A program made the position numbers and the translations under genes. A stretch of DNA of 64,000 nucleotides, from positions 62,001-126,000 of the forward strand of contig NZ_SELP01000006.1 in the NCBI RefSeq assembly GCF_004145845.1. The letters run 5' to 3'. Of this stretch, positions 52,023-61,047 are shown one piece after another. The notes under the pieces are model-generated. The model saw nothing but the letters and a program-made list of their open reading frames with translations. It made no database searches and was not told the DNA's origin. Every line of letters begins with the position of its first letter. Within the stretch, counting starts at the first letter, position 1. The DNA comes from Loktanella sp. IMCC34160. GTDB taxonomy: Bacteria > Pseudomonadota > Alphaproteobacteria > Rhodobacterales > Rhodobacteraceae.

Positions 52023-52574
52023 TTACAGGAACCGTCGAACCGTTGCACTGTAGTCCTCGAATGCGGAACCGTATTGTTTTTCGAGCCATGGTTCCTCGGC
52101 AAAAGGCGCGGCGATTAGAACGGCTATTCCGGCAAAACCGATCAGAGCTGCTCCGGGCGACGCACAAAGCACGGTCCATCCGACAATCATTGCGATATCC
52201 GCCACGTACTGTGGATTCCGGGAATAGCGGTACATACCGCTTGTGCGAAGCGATCCTTTTGCACCGCCAGTCTGGGCAAAACCAAACCTTGCGGCTTCTG
52301 ACCAGACAACTACGTTCCCGGCAACAATCAGGGGCAAGCCCACGCCAAACCGCAGCCAAGTCGGGATTGGCAGGCTTCCCCGTTCAATCAATCCGAGGGC
52401 GATCCGTATCCCAAAGAAGGTGAATGTCGGAACCCAAACCAGGATAGGAGTGGTCATGGTATAGCGCCTTGGCGGCCAAAGGCGGCGTTCAGGATATGCG
52501 ATGGACCAAAGCATCGCGGCAAACGTAGCTGACGCGATTACAAGGCCGACGATGATCAAGACCGTCTGCATCAT
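52023..52574 (-). CDS. Isoprenylcysteine/phospholipid methyltransferase-like membrane protein (PEMT/ICMT family)
   Basis: 183 residues, four or five membrane helices. The C-terminal signature is MYRYSRNPQYVADI followed by PFAEEPWLEKQYG and YSATVRRFL, which forms the SAM-binding pocket in this family. It probably methylates a lipid or small hydrophobic substrate. It overlaps the stop of the cation exporter gene by four bases and shares its MerR-controlled promoter. Confidence 0.8.
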   Translation of the reverse strand: MMQTVLIIVGLVIASATFAAMLWSIAYPERRLWPPRRYTMTTPILVWVPTFTFFGIRIALGLIERGSLPIPTWLRFGVGLPLIVAGNVVVWSEAARFGFAQTGGAKGSLRTSGMYRYSRNPQYVADIAMIVGWTVLCASPGAALIGFAGIAVLIAAPFAEEPWLEKQYGSAFEDYSATVRRFL

Positions 52575-53206
52575 ACTCCCACATGCTCATGGTCGGTGAT
52601 TCCCCGCCGCTCCGCCAAGGCTTGGCGCGCGATCTGGAAGGCCGATGACAGGAACAATCCCGCCATGATGGTTGCCACGATCAGGTCAGGCCAGCCGGTC
52701 GCCGTACCCCACACACCAAGTGCTGCAAACATCACGGCCACGTTCCCAATCGCGTCATTGCGCGAACACATCCAGACCGACCGGACATTGGCATCACCGT
52801 CCTTGTAACGAACCAACAGCAATACGCTTGCCAGATTGGTGAGCAGTGCAAGAAAGCCGACAACGCCCATGATCTCAGCCGTAGGGACGCCAGCAAAGAA
52901 GACGCGATAGACCGTTGACCCGAACACCCAAAGGCCCATCAGAAGGAGGCTGACGCCTTTGAACAGTGCCGCATTCGTTCGCGCACGGAGTGAGGCCCCG
53001 ATAACTGCAAGCGAAATGCCGTAGGTCAACGCATCACCCGCAAAATCGAGGGAGTCGGCTTGCAGCGCTTGGGACTTGGCCAGATGGCCTGCCGTCATCT
53101 CGACAAAGAACATCGTCGCGTTGAGCGCAATGACGATCCACAGCCGCCTTTGGTAATCATCTGAAACGCCGTCAAACTTGCCATCATGTCCGCAGCAACC
53201 AGCCAT
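52571..53206 (-). CDS. Cation diffusion facilitator (CzcD/ZitB-like) exporter
   Basis: 211 residues, six membrane helices. Metal-binding Asp pairs appear in ADSLDFAGDAL and SRNDAIGNVAV, and there is a Cys/His-rich N-terminus (MAGCCGHDGK). It lacks the long cytoplasmic C-domain, as short CDF members do. It exports divalent metal (Zn, Cd or Co) by proton antiport. It is driven by the 19-bp-spacer promoter at 53237-53267 under the divergent MerR-type regulator. Confidence 0.87.
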   Translation of the reverse strand: MAGCCGHDGKFDGVSDDYQRRLWIVIALNATMFFVEMTAGHLAKSQALQADSLDFAGDALTYGISLAVIGASLRARTNAALFKGVSLLLMGLWVFGSTVYRVFFAGVPTAEIMGVVGFLALLTNLASVLLLVRYKDGDANVRSVWMCSRNDAIGNVAVMFAALGVWGTATGWPDLIVATIMAGLFLSSAFQIARQALAERRGITDHEHVGV

Positions 53207-53236
53207 GGGAATCCTCTTTCATCTTTGCTTGCTCAT

Positions 53237-53267
53237 AGTGTAATGTCTCTAGTGACTAGAGGTACAA
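53237..53267 (-). promoter_or_regulatory. MerR-type promoter/operator of the cation exporter
   Basis: Minus-strand -35 TTGTAC (53262-53267) and -10 TACACT (53237-53242) are separated by 19 bp, the overlong spacer typical of MerR activation. The spacer contains the perfect dyad CTCTAGTGACTAGAG (53247-53261). Confidence 0.8.
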
Positions 53268-53278
53268 GAGGTTTCTTC

Positions 53279-53695
53279 ATGCTTTCTATCGGCGAGCTTT
53301 CAAAGCGTACAAAGGTCAAGGTCCCGACAATCCGGTACTATGAGGAAATGGGGTTGTTGGCCGAGGCAGAACGCACGTCCGGTAACCAACGGCGATACGA
53401 CAAAGCTGGGTTGGAGCGGCTGAGCTTCATCCGTCATGCGCGTGACCTTGGGTTTTCGATTGAAGCGATTTCGTCGTTGATCGAACTGCAGGATCATCCG
53501 GATCGGTCGTGCGAGGCGGCAACAAACATTGCCACGTCCCAACTTGAAGAGGTACGCGCGAAGATCAAACGTCTTAGAACACTTGAAAAGGAACTCAGCC
53601 GGATATCAAAGGGCTGCGACGGCGAAGGCGTTTCCGAAGACTGCTACGTTTTAGCATCATTGGCCGACCACAACTTGTGCGACATAGAACATTAA
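53279..53695 (+). CDS. MerR-family metal-responsive regulator (ZntR/CadR-like)
   Basis: 138 residues: helix-turn-helix LSIGELSKRTKVKVPTIRYY, RRYDKAGLERLSFIRHARDL, a dimerisation coiled coil (LEEVRAKIKRLRTLEKEL) and a Cys-rich tail (CDGEG, DCYVL, NLCDIEH) as the metal site. The start at 53279 gives the usual MerR length. It activates the divergent exporter and probably represses itself. Confidence 0.88.
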   Translation: MLSIGELSKRTKVKVPTIRYYEEMGLLAEAERTSGNQRRYDKAGLERLSFIRHARDLGFSIEAISSLIELQDHPDRSCEAATNIATSQLEEVRAKIKRLRTLEKELSRISKGCDGEGVSEDCYVLASLADHNLCDIEH

Positions 53696-54051
53696 AAACC
53701 GTGAATGCGGATATTGGACTGCTGAGAACGAACGGCAGCAAAGTCCCGCACAGAGGACCGAGAGCACAACTGGAATATAGCACTAGCAGCGAACGGCCGG
53801 ATTGGTGAAAGCTTCACCGCGGCGCCGGACATCTTGGTGAGCGTCCGCTGTGGGCCGCTCCGAGGGCTTTTGGGGGGCGTGAAGCGGTGTGCAAGGATTA
53901 GTGCGTCCCCATTGAACTCGACACCGTGTCGGAAATGATGCCCGATTCAGAAGCCTTAGCCCTGGTGAGCTGCAACGTTCCGCAGGATTCTTTGAAACTT
54001 TTCCCGACCTACATTCGTGACTTCTCCATCAAACCATTTGGAGGAGCCAAA
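53696..54051. other. Gap with leader of the small secreted protein
   Basis: About 355 bases, no gene recognised. Confidence 0.4.
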
Positions 54052-54270
54052 ATGAAACTGACTGCACTTTCCGCCGCCATCCTTTTTGGGACCGTGGGCG
54101 CCGCGTTTGCGAAAGGCCATGATCAGGGCAACACCGTTGTGCCAGGTGCCGACGACGTTGGTACGGTGACTGTGTTCAGCGCCCAGTCGCTCGGCGGCGC
54201 ACTGGGCGAACGCCCCGACGACAAGGGTCCGGCGGCAGACAATCCTGCGCAGTGGAATGCCGGCCGCTAG
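54052..54270 (+). CDS. Small secreted protein
   Basis: 72 residues with a Sec signal peptide (MKLTALSAAILFGTVGAAFA) and a ~50-residue polar mature part (KGHDQGNTVVPGADDVGTVT). GGAGG is eight bases upstream. No family recognised. It ends convergent to the DUF4198 gene with a shared terminator. Confidence 0.7.
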   Translation: MKLTALSAAILFGTVGAAFAKGHDQGNTVVPGADDVGTVTVFSAQSLGGALGERPDDKGPAADNPAQWNAGR

Positions 54271-54291
54271 GAAGAGGGCGCCCAAGGACGA

Positions 54292-54320
54292 GAAAGGGCC
54301 CGGTGAAAGCCGGGCCTTTC
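54292..54320. terminator. Bidirectional terminator between convergent genes
   Basis: GAAAGGGCCCGG and CCGGGCCTTTC form a stem of about 10 bp (one bulge) with a 6-base loop, with A-rich and T-rich flanks. Confidence 0.7.
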
Positions 54321-54321
54321 A

Positions 54322-55158
54322 CTATTCAATGTCCTTGATGTCAAGGGTCAGCGAGGCCCAATGGCTTTGCCACACAACGTTGCCGGGGCCGTCAACCGGC
54401 TCCATCCGCACCGCGCTCAGCAGATATTTGCCCGCACCCTTCAACTCGAATCGGGCGTCGCCATCTGAACCGGTGCGCGTGATCACCCTGAGTGTGTCAT
54501 CGGGCGCCGACCCGCCACATGGCAGGTGGAACAGGGCAATCTGCACTCCGTTAGCGGCCCGTCCCTGCCACGTCAGACGAACCTGCAGATCCTGTTGGCC
54601 CTCGGCAAACGGCGTTCCCATCACCACGATCTCAAAGGGCATGCCCGCGGCGCGATCCATGTCGCCCGCATCAACAGGTCCAACCTGAACCAGCGCGCGG
54701 GCGTTTCGGATGTATTCCTCGGCGATCCTCGACACGGGCAACCCGCGATCTCGATGCAAGTTCGCGACGTCTGAAAGACCTTCATAGGCAAGATAATCCT
54801 CGAACTCCGACATCGTGTCGAAAACGATGTAGGCCGGATGTGTCTCGACCGTCAGTATATGTAAACCGGCGGTCATCGCCGACAAGTTGCCAATCGCCGG
54901 GCGGTCGCCAAGCCGAGCGGCGATGGCCCAGACCTCGTCTGGCCCGACATGCGTCATCGCTTTGATGGCGGTGTCCAGATAGGGCAGGTCGGGTCCAGAC
55001 AGGTTCTGTCCCACGCGAAGATCGGCCGAGAAACCGGCATCAATTGATGAATCGGATGGGTTTACGTCGATCCAGAGTTCATGGGCGGCAAGTGGCCCGC
55101 ACGTTGCCGCGAGGATCAGGGCGGCCAAGGCATTCTTTAAGCGCAATGTCTGCGTCAT
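54322..55158 (-). CDS. DUF4198-like periplasmic protein
   Basis: 278 residues with a signal peptide (LAALILAATCGPLAAHELWI); the AHELW start of the mature part is typical of DUF4198 proteins, which are linked to metal uptake. Beta-rich domains follow. It lies 63 bp downstream of the anti-sigma gene on the same strand and is probably a member of that regulon. Function unproven. Confidence 0.7.
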   Translation of the reverse strand: MTQTLRLKNALAALILAATCGPLAAHELWIDVNPSDSSIDAGFSADLRVGQNLSGPDLPYLDTAIKAMTHVGPDEVWAIAARLGDRPAIGNLSAMTAGLHILTVETHPAYIVFDTMSEFEDYLAYEGLSDVANLHRDRGLPVSRIAEEYIRNARALVQVGPVDAGDMDRAAGMPFEIVVMGTPFAEGQQDLQVRLTWQGRAANGVQIALFHLPCGGSAPDDTLRVITRTGSDGDARFELKGAGKYLLSAVRMEPVDGPGNVVWQSHWASLTLDIKDIE

Positions 55159-55221
55159 GATGTGTCCTCCGAGAATTCCTCTGAAGTCACGAGAAGCAGG
55201 GCAGAAAAGTTTCGGGTGGCC

Positions 55222-55908
55222 CTAGACGTCGCTGAATTGCGCTGCAGCAACGACCCGCCCGGTCGGCGCCCCTGTCGTGGATCCGCCCGGCGGCTCTTCG
55301 GAGATCGCAATCGTACCGGTGCGAACGCCGTCGGCGATTTCGTCGGGAACCCGGATGCGTGTCGCGCCCTCGGGTTGAAGAAGCCCCAGCGACACCGGTG
55401 CCTCTGCACCTTCCGCGATCAGCCACAACTCGTGGACAAGTCCTAGTGGCGGTGCACCTTCGAGCCGCTCGATCACGATTTCATGGGTCGTAGGGATGAC
55501 GCTTGCGATCAGGACGACACTGCCATCCCCAGACGCGAGCTCTGCCTGGAACGCCGGTGACATGTCGATCGAAGGTCTGAAGGAATTCCCGAACAGAACG
55601 AACATGAACACGGCCGCCGCAACAGCCCCCCCGGCAAGCCAGGTCCAGATCGGGATCGCGCGGCGCGCTGTGGTCGTTCCCATGATCGTGCCCATCAACC
55701 GGATCTTGACCGACGCGGGCGGCGCGACGTCCTGAACGTCTTCCGCGAGAGGAACAAGCCGGCTTTCCCATTCGTGAACGCGCGCCCGAAGGTGACGATC
55801 TTCCGCGATGCGCGCCTCGAACTCCTGGTGTTCGGTTTCGTCCAGGAGCCTCAATACGTACTCCGCCGCCAGTCCGTCCTCTTCATGTGTCTCATCAGGC
55901 ATGCTCAT
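55222..55908 (-). CDS. Anti-sigma factor (RskA-like)
   Basis: 228 residues: N-terminal zinc-less anti-sigma domain (LAAEYVLRLLDETEHQEFEA, WESRLVPLAEDV), one membrane helix (IWTWLAGGAVAAAVFMFVLF) and an RskA-type periplasmic domain (LVHELWLIAEG, SLGLLQPEG). It holds the ECF sigma factor at the membrane. It overlaps the sigma gene by four bases. Confidence 0.88.
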   Translation of the reverse strand: MSMPDETHEEDGLAAEYVLRLLDETEHQEFEARIAEDRHLRARVHEWESRLVPLAEDVQDVAPPASVKIRLMGTIMGTTTARRAIPIWTWLAGGAVAAAVFMFVLFGNSFRPSIDMSPAFQAELASGDGSVVLIASVIPTTHEIVIERLEGAPPLGLVHELWLIAEGAEAPVSLGLLQPEGATRIRVPDEIADGVRTGTIAISEEPPGGSTTGAPTGRVVAAAQFSDV

Positions 55909-56447
55909 CGGGTCAGGCAGTCCTTAAGTTTCATCAAGCTGCGTCGCAGCCAGGTCCGCATTGTATTGAGCGGCACATCGTGGCGCGCGGCTAGGTCCTT
56001 GTAGGTTTCCCCTTCCAGATAGACTGACCTCACGGCATCCGCTTTCTTGAGCTCCAATTCCTTCATACAGGCATCAATCCGCGCCCGCTCTGAACTGATG
56101 ATCGCCGCGGCCTCTGGCCCCGGTCTGCTGTCTGGAATGCGCGTCAACGCGTCCTCTCCGCCGATTTCGGGTTGCCGCTTTCGCAGACGGTCGATCGACA
56201 TGTTCCGGGTCACCGTGATGAGCCAGGCCATGGGACTATGTCCTGTCACGACATAGGTATCGGCCTTTTGCCAGACCCTGAGATAGACCTCGTGAAGAAC
56301 GTCCTCAGCCTCGCTTCTGTTGCTCAAGACGCGCAGGCAGATGCCGAAAAGTTTCGCGCTCGTCGCATCATAGAGCGCGGCCAAAGCGTCGCGCTCGCGC
56401 AATTTGATGCGCGCGATCATCTCCTCGATCTCGGCTGGGGTTGTCAT
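55905..56447 (-). CDS. ECF RNA polymerase sigma factor (SigK/RskA-associated type)
   Basis: 180 residues: region 2 (RDALAALYDATSAKLFGICL, AEDVLHEVYLRVWQKADTY) and region 4 (ELKKADAVRSVYLEGETYKD, HDVPLNTMRTWLRRSLMKL). It is released when the neighbouring RskA-like protein is cleaved, and presumably directs this locus including the small secreted proteins. Confidence 0.92.
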   Translation of the reverse strand: MTTPAEIEEMIARIKLRERDALAALYDATSAKLFGICLRVLSNRSEAEDVLHEVYLRVWQKADTYVVTGHSPMAWLITVTRNMSIDRLRKRQPEIGGEDALTRIPDSRPGPEAAAIISSERARIDACMKELELKKADAVRSVYLEGETYKDLAARHDVPLNTMRTWLRRSLMKLKDCLTR

Positions 56448-56571
56448 GTTTGATCTGACCTCGGTTGACCACGATCAGCGAACCATTGTCAAAAGTCAAA
56501 CTTGTCGATACTGCGCCCCGGGTGACCAGGCCCGAGGCGCAATACAGCTTTGGCAGGCGAGGGCGATCGGG

Positions 56572-56985
56572 CTACTGCACGGTGATCACGGTCATCACAA
56601 GTTCGCCGTCGACCCTGACCGGCCCGTCTTCCTTCGCCCCAAGAGTGTACTCGAACGTTCCGGTGCTCATGCCGCCGCTTTCGGCGTGAACCATCAGCAT
56701 CAACATGTCGCCGGGCATGACTGCCTCGGTCAGAATGGCCGCGACATCAATGTTTTCGCCGGCGCGCAGGGGGGCATGGCCGACAACGGGACCAGGTGCC
56801 ATATCGGCGCCGGTCCTGTGGACGACCAGCCAGCCGTTCTCGCCAGCCGCGACCATTTCTGCGCTGACAATGCCGTTCTCGACTGACTGATCCGAGGCCG
56901 TGACCATCGGGGTAATGCCATGGCCGGCAGCGAAGGCCTGAGACGCTACCGTGGCAAGCAGAAGAGCAGTGATCGGGAATTTCAT
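56572..56985 (-). CDS. Spondin-domain-like secreted protein
   Basis: 137 residues with a signal peptide (FPITALLLATVASQAFAAGH). The mature part (NGIVSAEMVAAGENGWLVVH, HAPLRAGENIDVAAILTE, MLMLMVHAESGG) resembles DUF7282 copper-protein-like domains seen beside ECF sigma/RskA genes. The start at 56985 follows AAAGGAGGACC. It lies upstream of the sigma gene on the same strand. Confidence 0.65.
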   Translation of the reverse strand: MKFPITALLLATVASQAFAAGHGITPMVTASDQSVENGIVSAEMVAAGENGWLVVHRTGADMAPGPVVGHAPLRAGENIDVAAILTEAVMPGDMLMLMVHAESGGMSTGTFEYTLGAKEDGPVRVDGELVMTVITVQ

Positions 56986-57694
56986 TTCGTGGTCCTCCTT
57001 TATGAACGTGGGGAAGCCACGATTGGCGGGGCGGAAAAGTTTCACGCGGTGAGGCAAAATTCAATGCGCCGGCAAGAGCAAGGCAGGACCAAAGACCAAG
57101 TCCCAGCATCGTGGAGGTTGGTAGAATGTTCGGTGTGGGCCGCTCCGCAGTTCGTGGTGCATGCAGTTCGAAACCGGATTGGCGCGATCGGCGCCAAGGT
57201 TTCCTTTTTCGCACCCGGCTTTCCATGATAGAAGTGCAGTTGCGAGCGCTTCTACGCCAGGTTTCGCGATGAGGAACACAAACCCGAGGAACTTCAGCCC
57301 AAACAAAACATTCGTCTTGAGTTGCGTTGAATCGCATCACCTGCGTGCCGGGCAGAATGCGGAGATTCGTCGCGCCGGCTGAGGCATCGCATAGACTTCA
57401 AAGCGGCAGTTCTTGACGGGATGTCACCGACATTGGTGCTGAGCCCATACGCGAAGGAGGGGACGCTCAAGAAGCCAATCCTGCAAAACTGCAAATGATG
57501 TTGGACGCTCTCAACGGCCCAGCCATAGCCTACCTCCGCCGCAAGTGACGATGCCGCAACGAAGCTTCACCAGTCGGGCCATTCGTGCATCGTGCATCGT
57601 GCAGTAATTTGAGATGGCGGGTAACGACCGTGCGGAACATGCTGCGAATTGACAAATGTCGGCTATAGGGCAGCTTTTGGTTGCAGATGGGAAG
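56986..57694. other. Gap between the sigma locus and the amine oxidase operon
   Basis: About 700 bases; short open frames on both strands carry no recognisable motif. No gene called. Confidence 0.4.
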
Positions 57695-58774
57695 TCATTC
57701 GGCGGTCGTCAAACTGGATTGCCGCGCAATGCCCTCCGCCGCCTCCAAAGCGCCTTCTAGATAGCCACCAAAACCTATCGCCGTTTCTGTCGAGCCGAAA
57801 TAGACGCCCTTTGCCGAGAGGGCCGTGATGGTGCCCTGCGAACCGTAGTTCGGGTGGTGACAAGCCGCCACCTTGTCTTGAAGTCCGGCGATTTCGGGCA
57901 GCGTTGCCCAATCTTGCAGGACTATCGCGCGGGGATTGGCCATCTTGGAACCAAACAAAGTTACCAGCTGGGCCAAAGCAGTATGTGTAATTTGATCCCG
58001 ATGTGCCTCCCGGACGTCCGGCGGAACTCCCACAAAGCCGAAAAGAGCGTACGGACCTCCTTGCATCGGTGACGCATCGTGGATTTCGACCAACGGGCCA
58101 TGATGGCTCATGGCATCGCCTGACAGGCCTGCCTTGCGCCAATGCGGTTCGTCGTAGACGGCCAAGATCTTGGCCTGCCCGGCCATCCATGTCGGAATGT
58201 CATACAAGTCCTTCAGCGCACCCGCAGGAAGCTCTGGCGCGAAGCTCACCGTATCGATAATAACCCGCGGCGGGATGGCCAAAACAATCCTGTCCGCGGT
58301 AACCGTCAGAGGCGATCCACCCCGGTCGAATGTCGCCGTGATCCCGGCACGACCATGGGCAACAACCCTGAGCCGAGCGCCGGTTATTACCCGGGCCGAA
58401 TCCAACGCGCCCGACAGCCCGTCGATCAAAGTCGTCATCCCGCCCGCAAGCCGATAGGACCCGCGCATGGAGGCAAAGCCGCGCCCGCGCTGCACCGCGC
58501 CGCTTTGGTCCTGAAACATCAGGTCGCCGGTCGAATATTGCTCAAAAACCGGGATATCGAAACGCCGGACCAACGCGGCCATGCGTGGCTGACCGGGCCA
58601 GAACCATGCCGGGCCAAGATCGAACTTCGCTCCGGCGATCTCTTTGGAAAAGATACGGCCACCAAGACGTTCTTGCGCCTCGACAAGCAGGAAATCGGTG
58701 CCACGTTGTGCGAGCTGATCCGCAAGAGCCAGGCCAGCGAGGCCGCCGCCTGTGACCAGGACTTCGGTATGCAT
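57695..58774 (-). CDS. Flavin monoamine oxidase-family FAD protein
   Basis: 359 residues: FAD motif VLVTGGGLAGLALADQLAQR with ERLGGRI, substrate-side YRLAGGMTTLIDGL, and the C-terminal FAD loop GVYFGSTETAIGFGGYLEGA. It would oxidise an amine or related compound with O2. It is the last gene of the TetR-linked operon and its ATG overlaps the SDR stop. It is shorter than typical ~450-residue members; the substrate is unknown. Confidence 0.85.
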   Translation of the reverse strand: MHTEVLVTGGGLAGLALADQLAQRGTDFLLVEAQERLGGRIFSKEIAGAKFDLGPAWFWPGQPRMAALVRRFDIPVFEQYSTGDLMFQDQSGAVQRGRGFASMRGSYRLAGGMTTLIDGLSGALDSARVITGARLRVVAHGRAGITATFDRGGSPLTVTADRIVLAIPPRVIIDTVSFAPELPAGALKDLYDIPTWMAGQAKILAVYDEPHWRKAGLSGDAMSHHGPLVEIHDASPMQGGPYALFGFVGVPPDVREAHRDQITHTALAQLVTLFGSKMANPRAIVLQDWATLPEIAGLQDKVAACHHPNYGSQGTITALSAKGVYFGSTETAIGFGGYLEGALEAAEGIARQSSLTTAE

Positions 58775-59448
58775 CAGAACGCCTCCCCCATTGGTCTGAG
58801 ATCCAACTCATGGGTCCAAGTGGTTTTCGATTGGCCGGCCAATGCGAGATAGGATTTCGCGATATCCGCTGGCTTCATCATACGCGAGGCCTCAATGCCA
58901 TGCAGGTTCCGGCTCGCCTCGGTGTCGACGATCCCGTCGAGTATGACATGCGCCACATGTACGCCTTGGGGGCCGTATTCCCGTGCCAGCGACTGTGTCA
59001 GAGCGCGCAGGCCCGCCTTGGCCGAGGCAAACGCGGAAAAATTCTTGCCCCCGCGCAGGCTGGCCGTAGCACCCGAGACAATGAAAGTTCCGCCCCCGGC
59101 CTGCACCATCGCAGGCAGAACACCGCGCGCCAGATTGACCGCCGACAGGACTATCGCCCGCCAGGTCGCCTCGAAATCGTCATTTACCGTTTGCTCAAAA
59201 GGCGCGATGACCAGCTTTGCGGCGTTGTGAACCACCAGTTTCGGTGCTCCGTGTGCGCAGAACAAATCGGTCAGCCGGGTTTGCGTCTGATAGGGATCAG
59301 CCAGATCGGTCGGCAGGATATTGGACGCGCCCCTGGGGACAGAGCGGTTCAGCCCGCAGGCCCTGTACCCGGCCCTCCCGAAGGCATCGAGCAGTGCCCG
59401 CCCAAGGCCCGGCCCGCTGCCCGCGACAATTGATAGCGGTCTTGCCAT
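58774..59448 (-). CDS. SDR-family protein with Phe in place of the catalytic Tyr
   Basis: 224 residues: cofactor motif GSGPGLGRALLDAFGRAGY, the VHNAAK motif (NNAG equivalent) and the Ser in IVSGATAS. The YxxxK box reads FASAK, so Tyr is replaced by Phe. It may therefore have altered or no dehydrogenase activity. It is coupled to the amine oxidase gene. Confidence 0.82.
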   Translation of the reverse strand: MARPLSIVAGSGPGLGRALLDAFGRAGYRACGLNRSVPRGASNILPTDLADPYQTQTRLTDLFCAHGAPKLVVHNAAKLVIAPFEQTVNDDFEATWRAIVLSAVNLARGVLPAMVQAGGGTFIVSGATASLRGGKNFSAFASAKAGLRALTQSLAREYGPQGVHVAHVILDGIVDTEASRNLHGIEASRMMKPADIAKSYLALAGQSKTTWTHELDLRPMGEAF

Positions 59449-59453
59449 AGCCC

Positions 59454-60137
59454 TTATCCTTTTGCGCCAGCCGGGATGATATGTTTCCCGGCCAGATGGT
59501 CTGATTTGATCCAGATCCGTGCGCCGTCCGGCCCGGCGCTTGCGTTCAAGACCTGTCCCGCCGGCATGCGCAGCCAGGAATTTTTCGTGAACTCCTCGCC
59601 GCCTTCGGTAAAGCTGCCGTCGAGAACCAGCGCCTCAAATCCCTTGTGACCCTGGACCGTCACAGAAGCCCCCGCCTCCCAAAGCTCGATCCGGACCCGT
59701 TCACGGGCATCTTCGAAGAGCGGAATTTCCGAGACGTCATCCGTCACTGGACGCGGCGTTTGCACCGTGGTGTCGATGACCATCTGGTTGCGATCGTCGG
59801 GGTCGAATTGCCAGAGCTTGACCAGGATCGTCGCCCCCTCGGTGGCGCTTGGGGTATGCGAGGACGTCGGCGGGTTGCGCACATAGGTGCCCACCGGATA
59901 ATCGCCATGCTCGTCCTGAAATACCCCGTCCAGCACCAGAAACTCCTCGCCCCCGCTGTGGGTATGGGCGGAAAAGTGGCTGCCCGGCGCGTAGCGCACG
60001 ATGGTGGTGGCGCGGGCAACCTCGCCGCCGATCCGGTCAAGCATCCGGCGGTCCACGCCTTTCATGGGCGAAGGGACCCAGGGTTCCAGTTCCGCATGCA
60101 CAACCGCACGCTCGTCAAAGTTTGCGTTGATTTCCAT
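59454..60137 (-). CDS. Double-cupin ChrR-like protein
   Basis: 227 residues with two cupin halves. The first has the metal motif [19 protein letters not shown] and the second [17 protein letters not shown] with fewer ligands. The layout resembles the cupin domain of ChrR (anti-sigma) proteins but lacks its N-terminal zinc domain. It is probably a dioxygenase-like or sensor protein. It is second in the TetR-linked operon. Confidence 0.75.
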   Translation of the reverse strand: MEINANFDERAVVHAELEPWVPSPMKGVDRRMLDRIGGEVARATTIVRYAPGSHFSAHTHSGGEEFLVLDGVFQDEHGDYPVGTYVRNPPTSSHTPSATEGATILVKLWQFDPDDRNQMVIDTTVQTPRPVTDDVSEIPLFEDARERVRIELWEAGASVTVQGHKGFEALVLDGSFTEGGEEFTKNSWLRMPAGQVLNASAGPDGARIWIKSDHLAGKHIIPAGAKG

Positions 60138-60174
60138 AGTCTTTTCCCCGACTGAGAATGGATCATCCTGCCAA

Positions 60175-60201
60175 GCATGGGGCGGGTCGACCGCCCCATG
60201 C
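60175..60201 (-). other. Intercistronic hairpin between PfpI-like and cupin genes
   Basis: A perfect 11-bp stem (GCATGGGGCGG and complement) with a 5-base loop and no T-tract. It is likely an RNA-stability or partial-termination element. Confidence 0.5.
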
Positions 60202-60209
60202 GTTCGGTC

Positions 60210-60929
60210 TTATTCGGCGGCCAGGGCCATGTTGGCTAGACGACCCGCCAGCGCTTCCGCAAGCGGCGGCGCAGACGCCGGGCTTTGACCGGTCATCAGG
60301 GCGCCATCTTCAACCACATTGGCTTCCCAGTTGGCCTTGCTGACATAGTTCGCACCGCGGCCTTTCAACTCGTCCTCAAGCGAGAACAGCAGGTGATGCA
60401 GCAACTCGATTTCCGTGTCTTCATCGTTCTTGAACCCGGTCAGGGACAGGCCATTCACCAGGTATTCGCCGTTCGACAGCTTGACGTCGCGCAGCATGGC
60501 CGGGGCATGACAGACCATGGCCACCGGCCGGTCGCTTTCGTAGAAATCGCGGATCATTTTGATGACATAGCTGTCCGAGGCCAGATCCCAGAGCAGGCCA
60601 TAGCCGCCAGGGACAAACAGCGCGTCAAACGTACCGTAGTCGATTTCGCGCAGCTTCCGGGTGTTCTGGACCGCGAACATCGCGACGGGATCATTGAAGA
60701 AACGGTCGGTGTTCTCTGTGGTGAAAGGCGCCTTCATCGACAGAAGGTCGATCGGGGCATTGCCGCCGCTGGGCGATGCGAACACCACCTCATAGCCAGC
60801 CTCGGTCAGGGTGTAATAGGGCGTCGCGACCTCTTCGAACCAGGTTCCGGTCTGCTTGCCCGAGATGCCCATCTCGTCGACCGAGGACATGATGAGAAGA
60901 ACGCGCTTTTGCTTGTTTCCAGTTGCCAT
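60210..60929 (-). CDS. DJ-1/PfpI-family class I glutamine amidotransferase-like protein (Hsp31-like)
   Basis: About 239 residues: the nucleophile elbow is AMVCHAPAML (Cys followed by His), with ALFVPGGYGLLWDLA and VNGLSLTGFKNDED as in Hsp31/glyoxalase III-like members. It may detoxify glyoxals or act as a chaperone. I start at ATG 60929; ATG 60935 sits too close to AAGGA. It is first in the operon, with two TetR-type sites ahead. Confidence 0.85.
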   Translation of the reverse strand: MATGNKQKRVLLIMSSVDEMGISGKQTGTWFEEVATPYYTLTEAGYEVVFASPSGGNAPIDLLSMKAPFTTENTDRFFNDPVAMFAVQNTRKLREIDYGTFDALFVPGGYGLLWDLASDSYVIKMIRDFYESDRPVAMVCHAPAMLRDVKLSNGEYLVNGLSLTGFKNDEDTEIELLHHLLFSLEDELKGRGANYVSKANWEANVVEDGALMTGQSPASAPPLAEALAGRLANMALAAE

Positions 60930-60960
60930 TGTCATGTTCCTTTGTGTTGCTAATGTAAAA

Positions 60961-60978
60961 CTATCTTCCGATAGGTAG
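60961..60978. promoter_or_regulatory. TetR-type operator candidate 1
   Basis: CTATCTTCCGATAGGTAG: CTATC-TTCC-GATAG dyad sharing the GATAGGTA half-site with operator 2. It lies 31 bp upstream of the PfpI-like start. Confidence 0.55.
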
Positions 60979-61016
60979 GGTCTAGGCGTTTGCCTTTGGC
61001 ATCGTCAATGGTTATT

Positions 61017-61034
61017 TTACCTAGTGATAGGTAA
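61017..61034. promoter_or_regulatory. TetR-type operator candidate 2
   Basis: TTACCTAGTGATAGGTAA, a perfect dyad with a 4-base centre. It overlaps an upstream GTG of the tetR frame, supporting the later start at 61048. Confidence 0.65.
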
Positions 61035-61047
61035 GTTTGGTAAGCCA

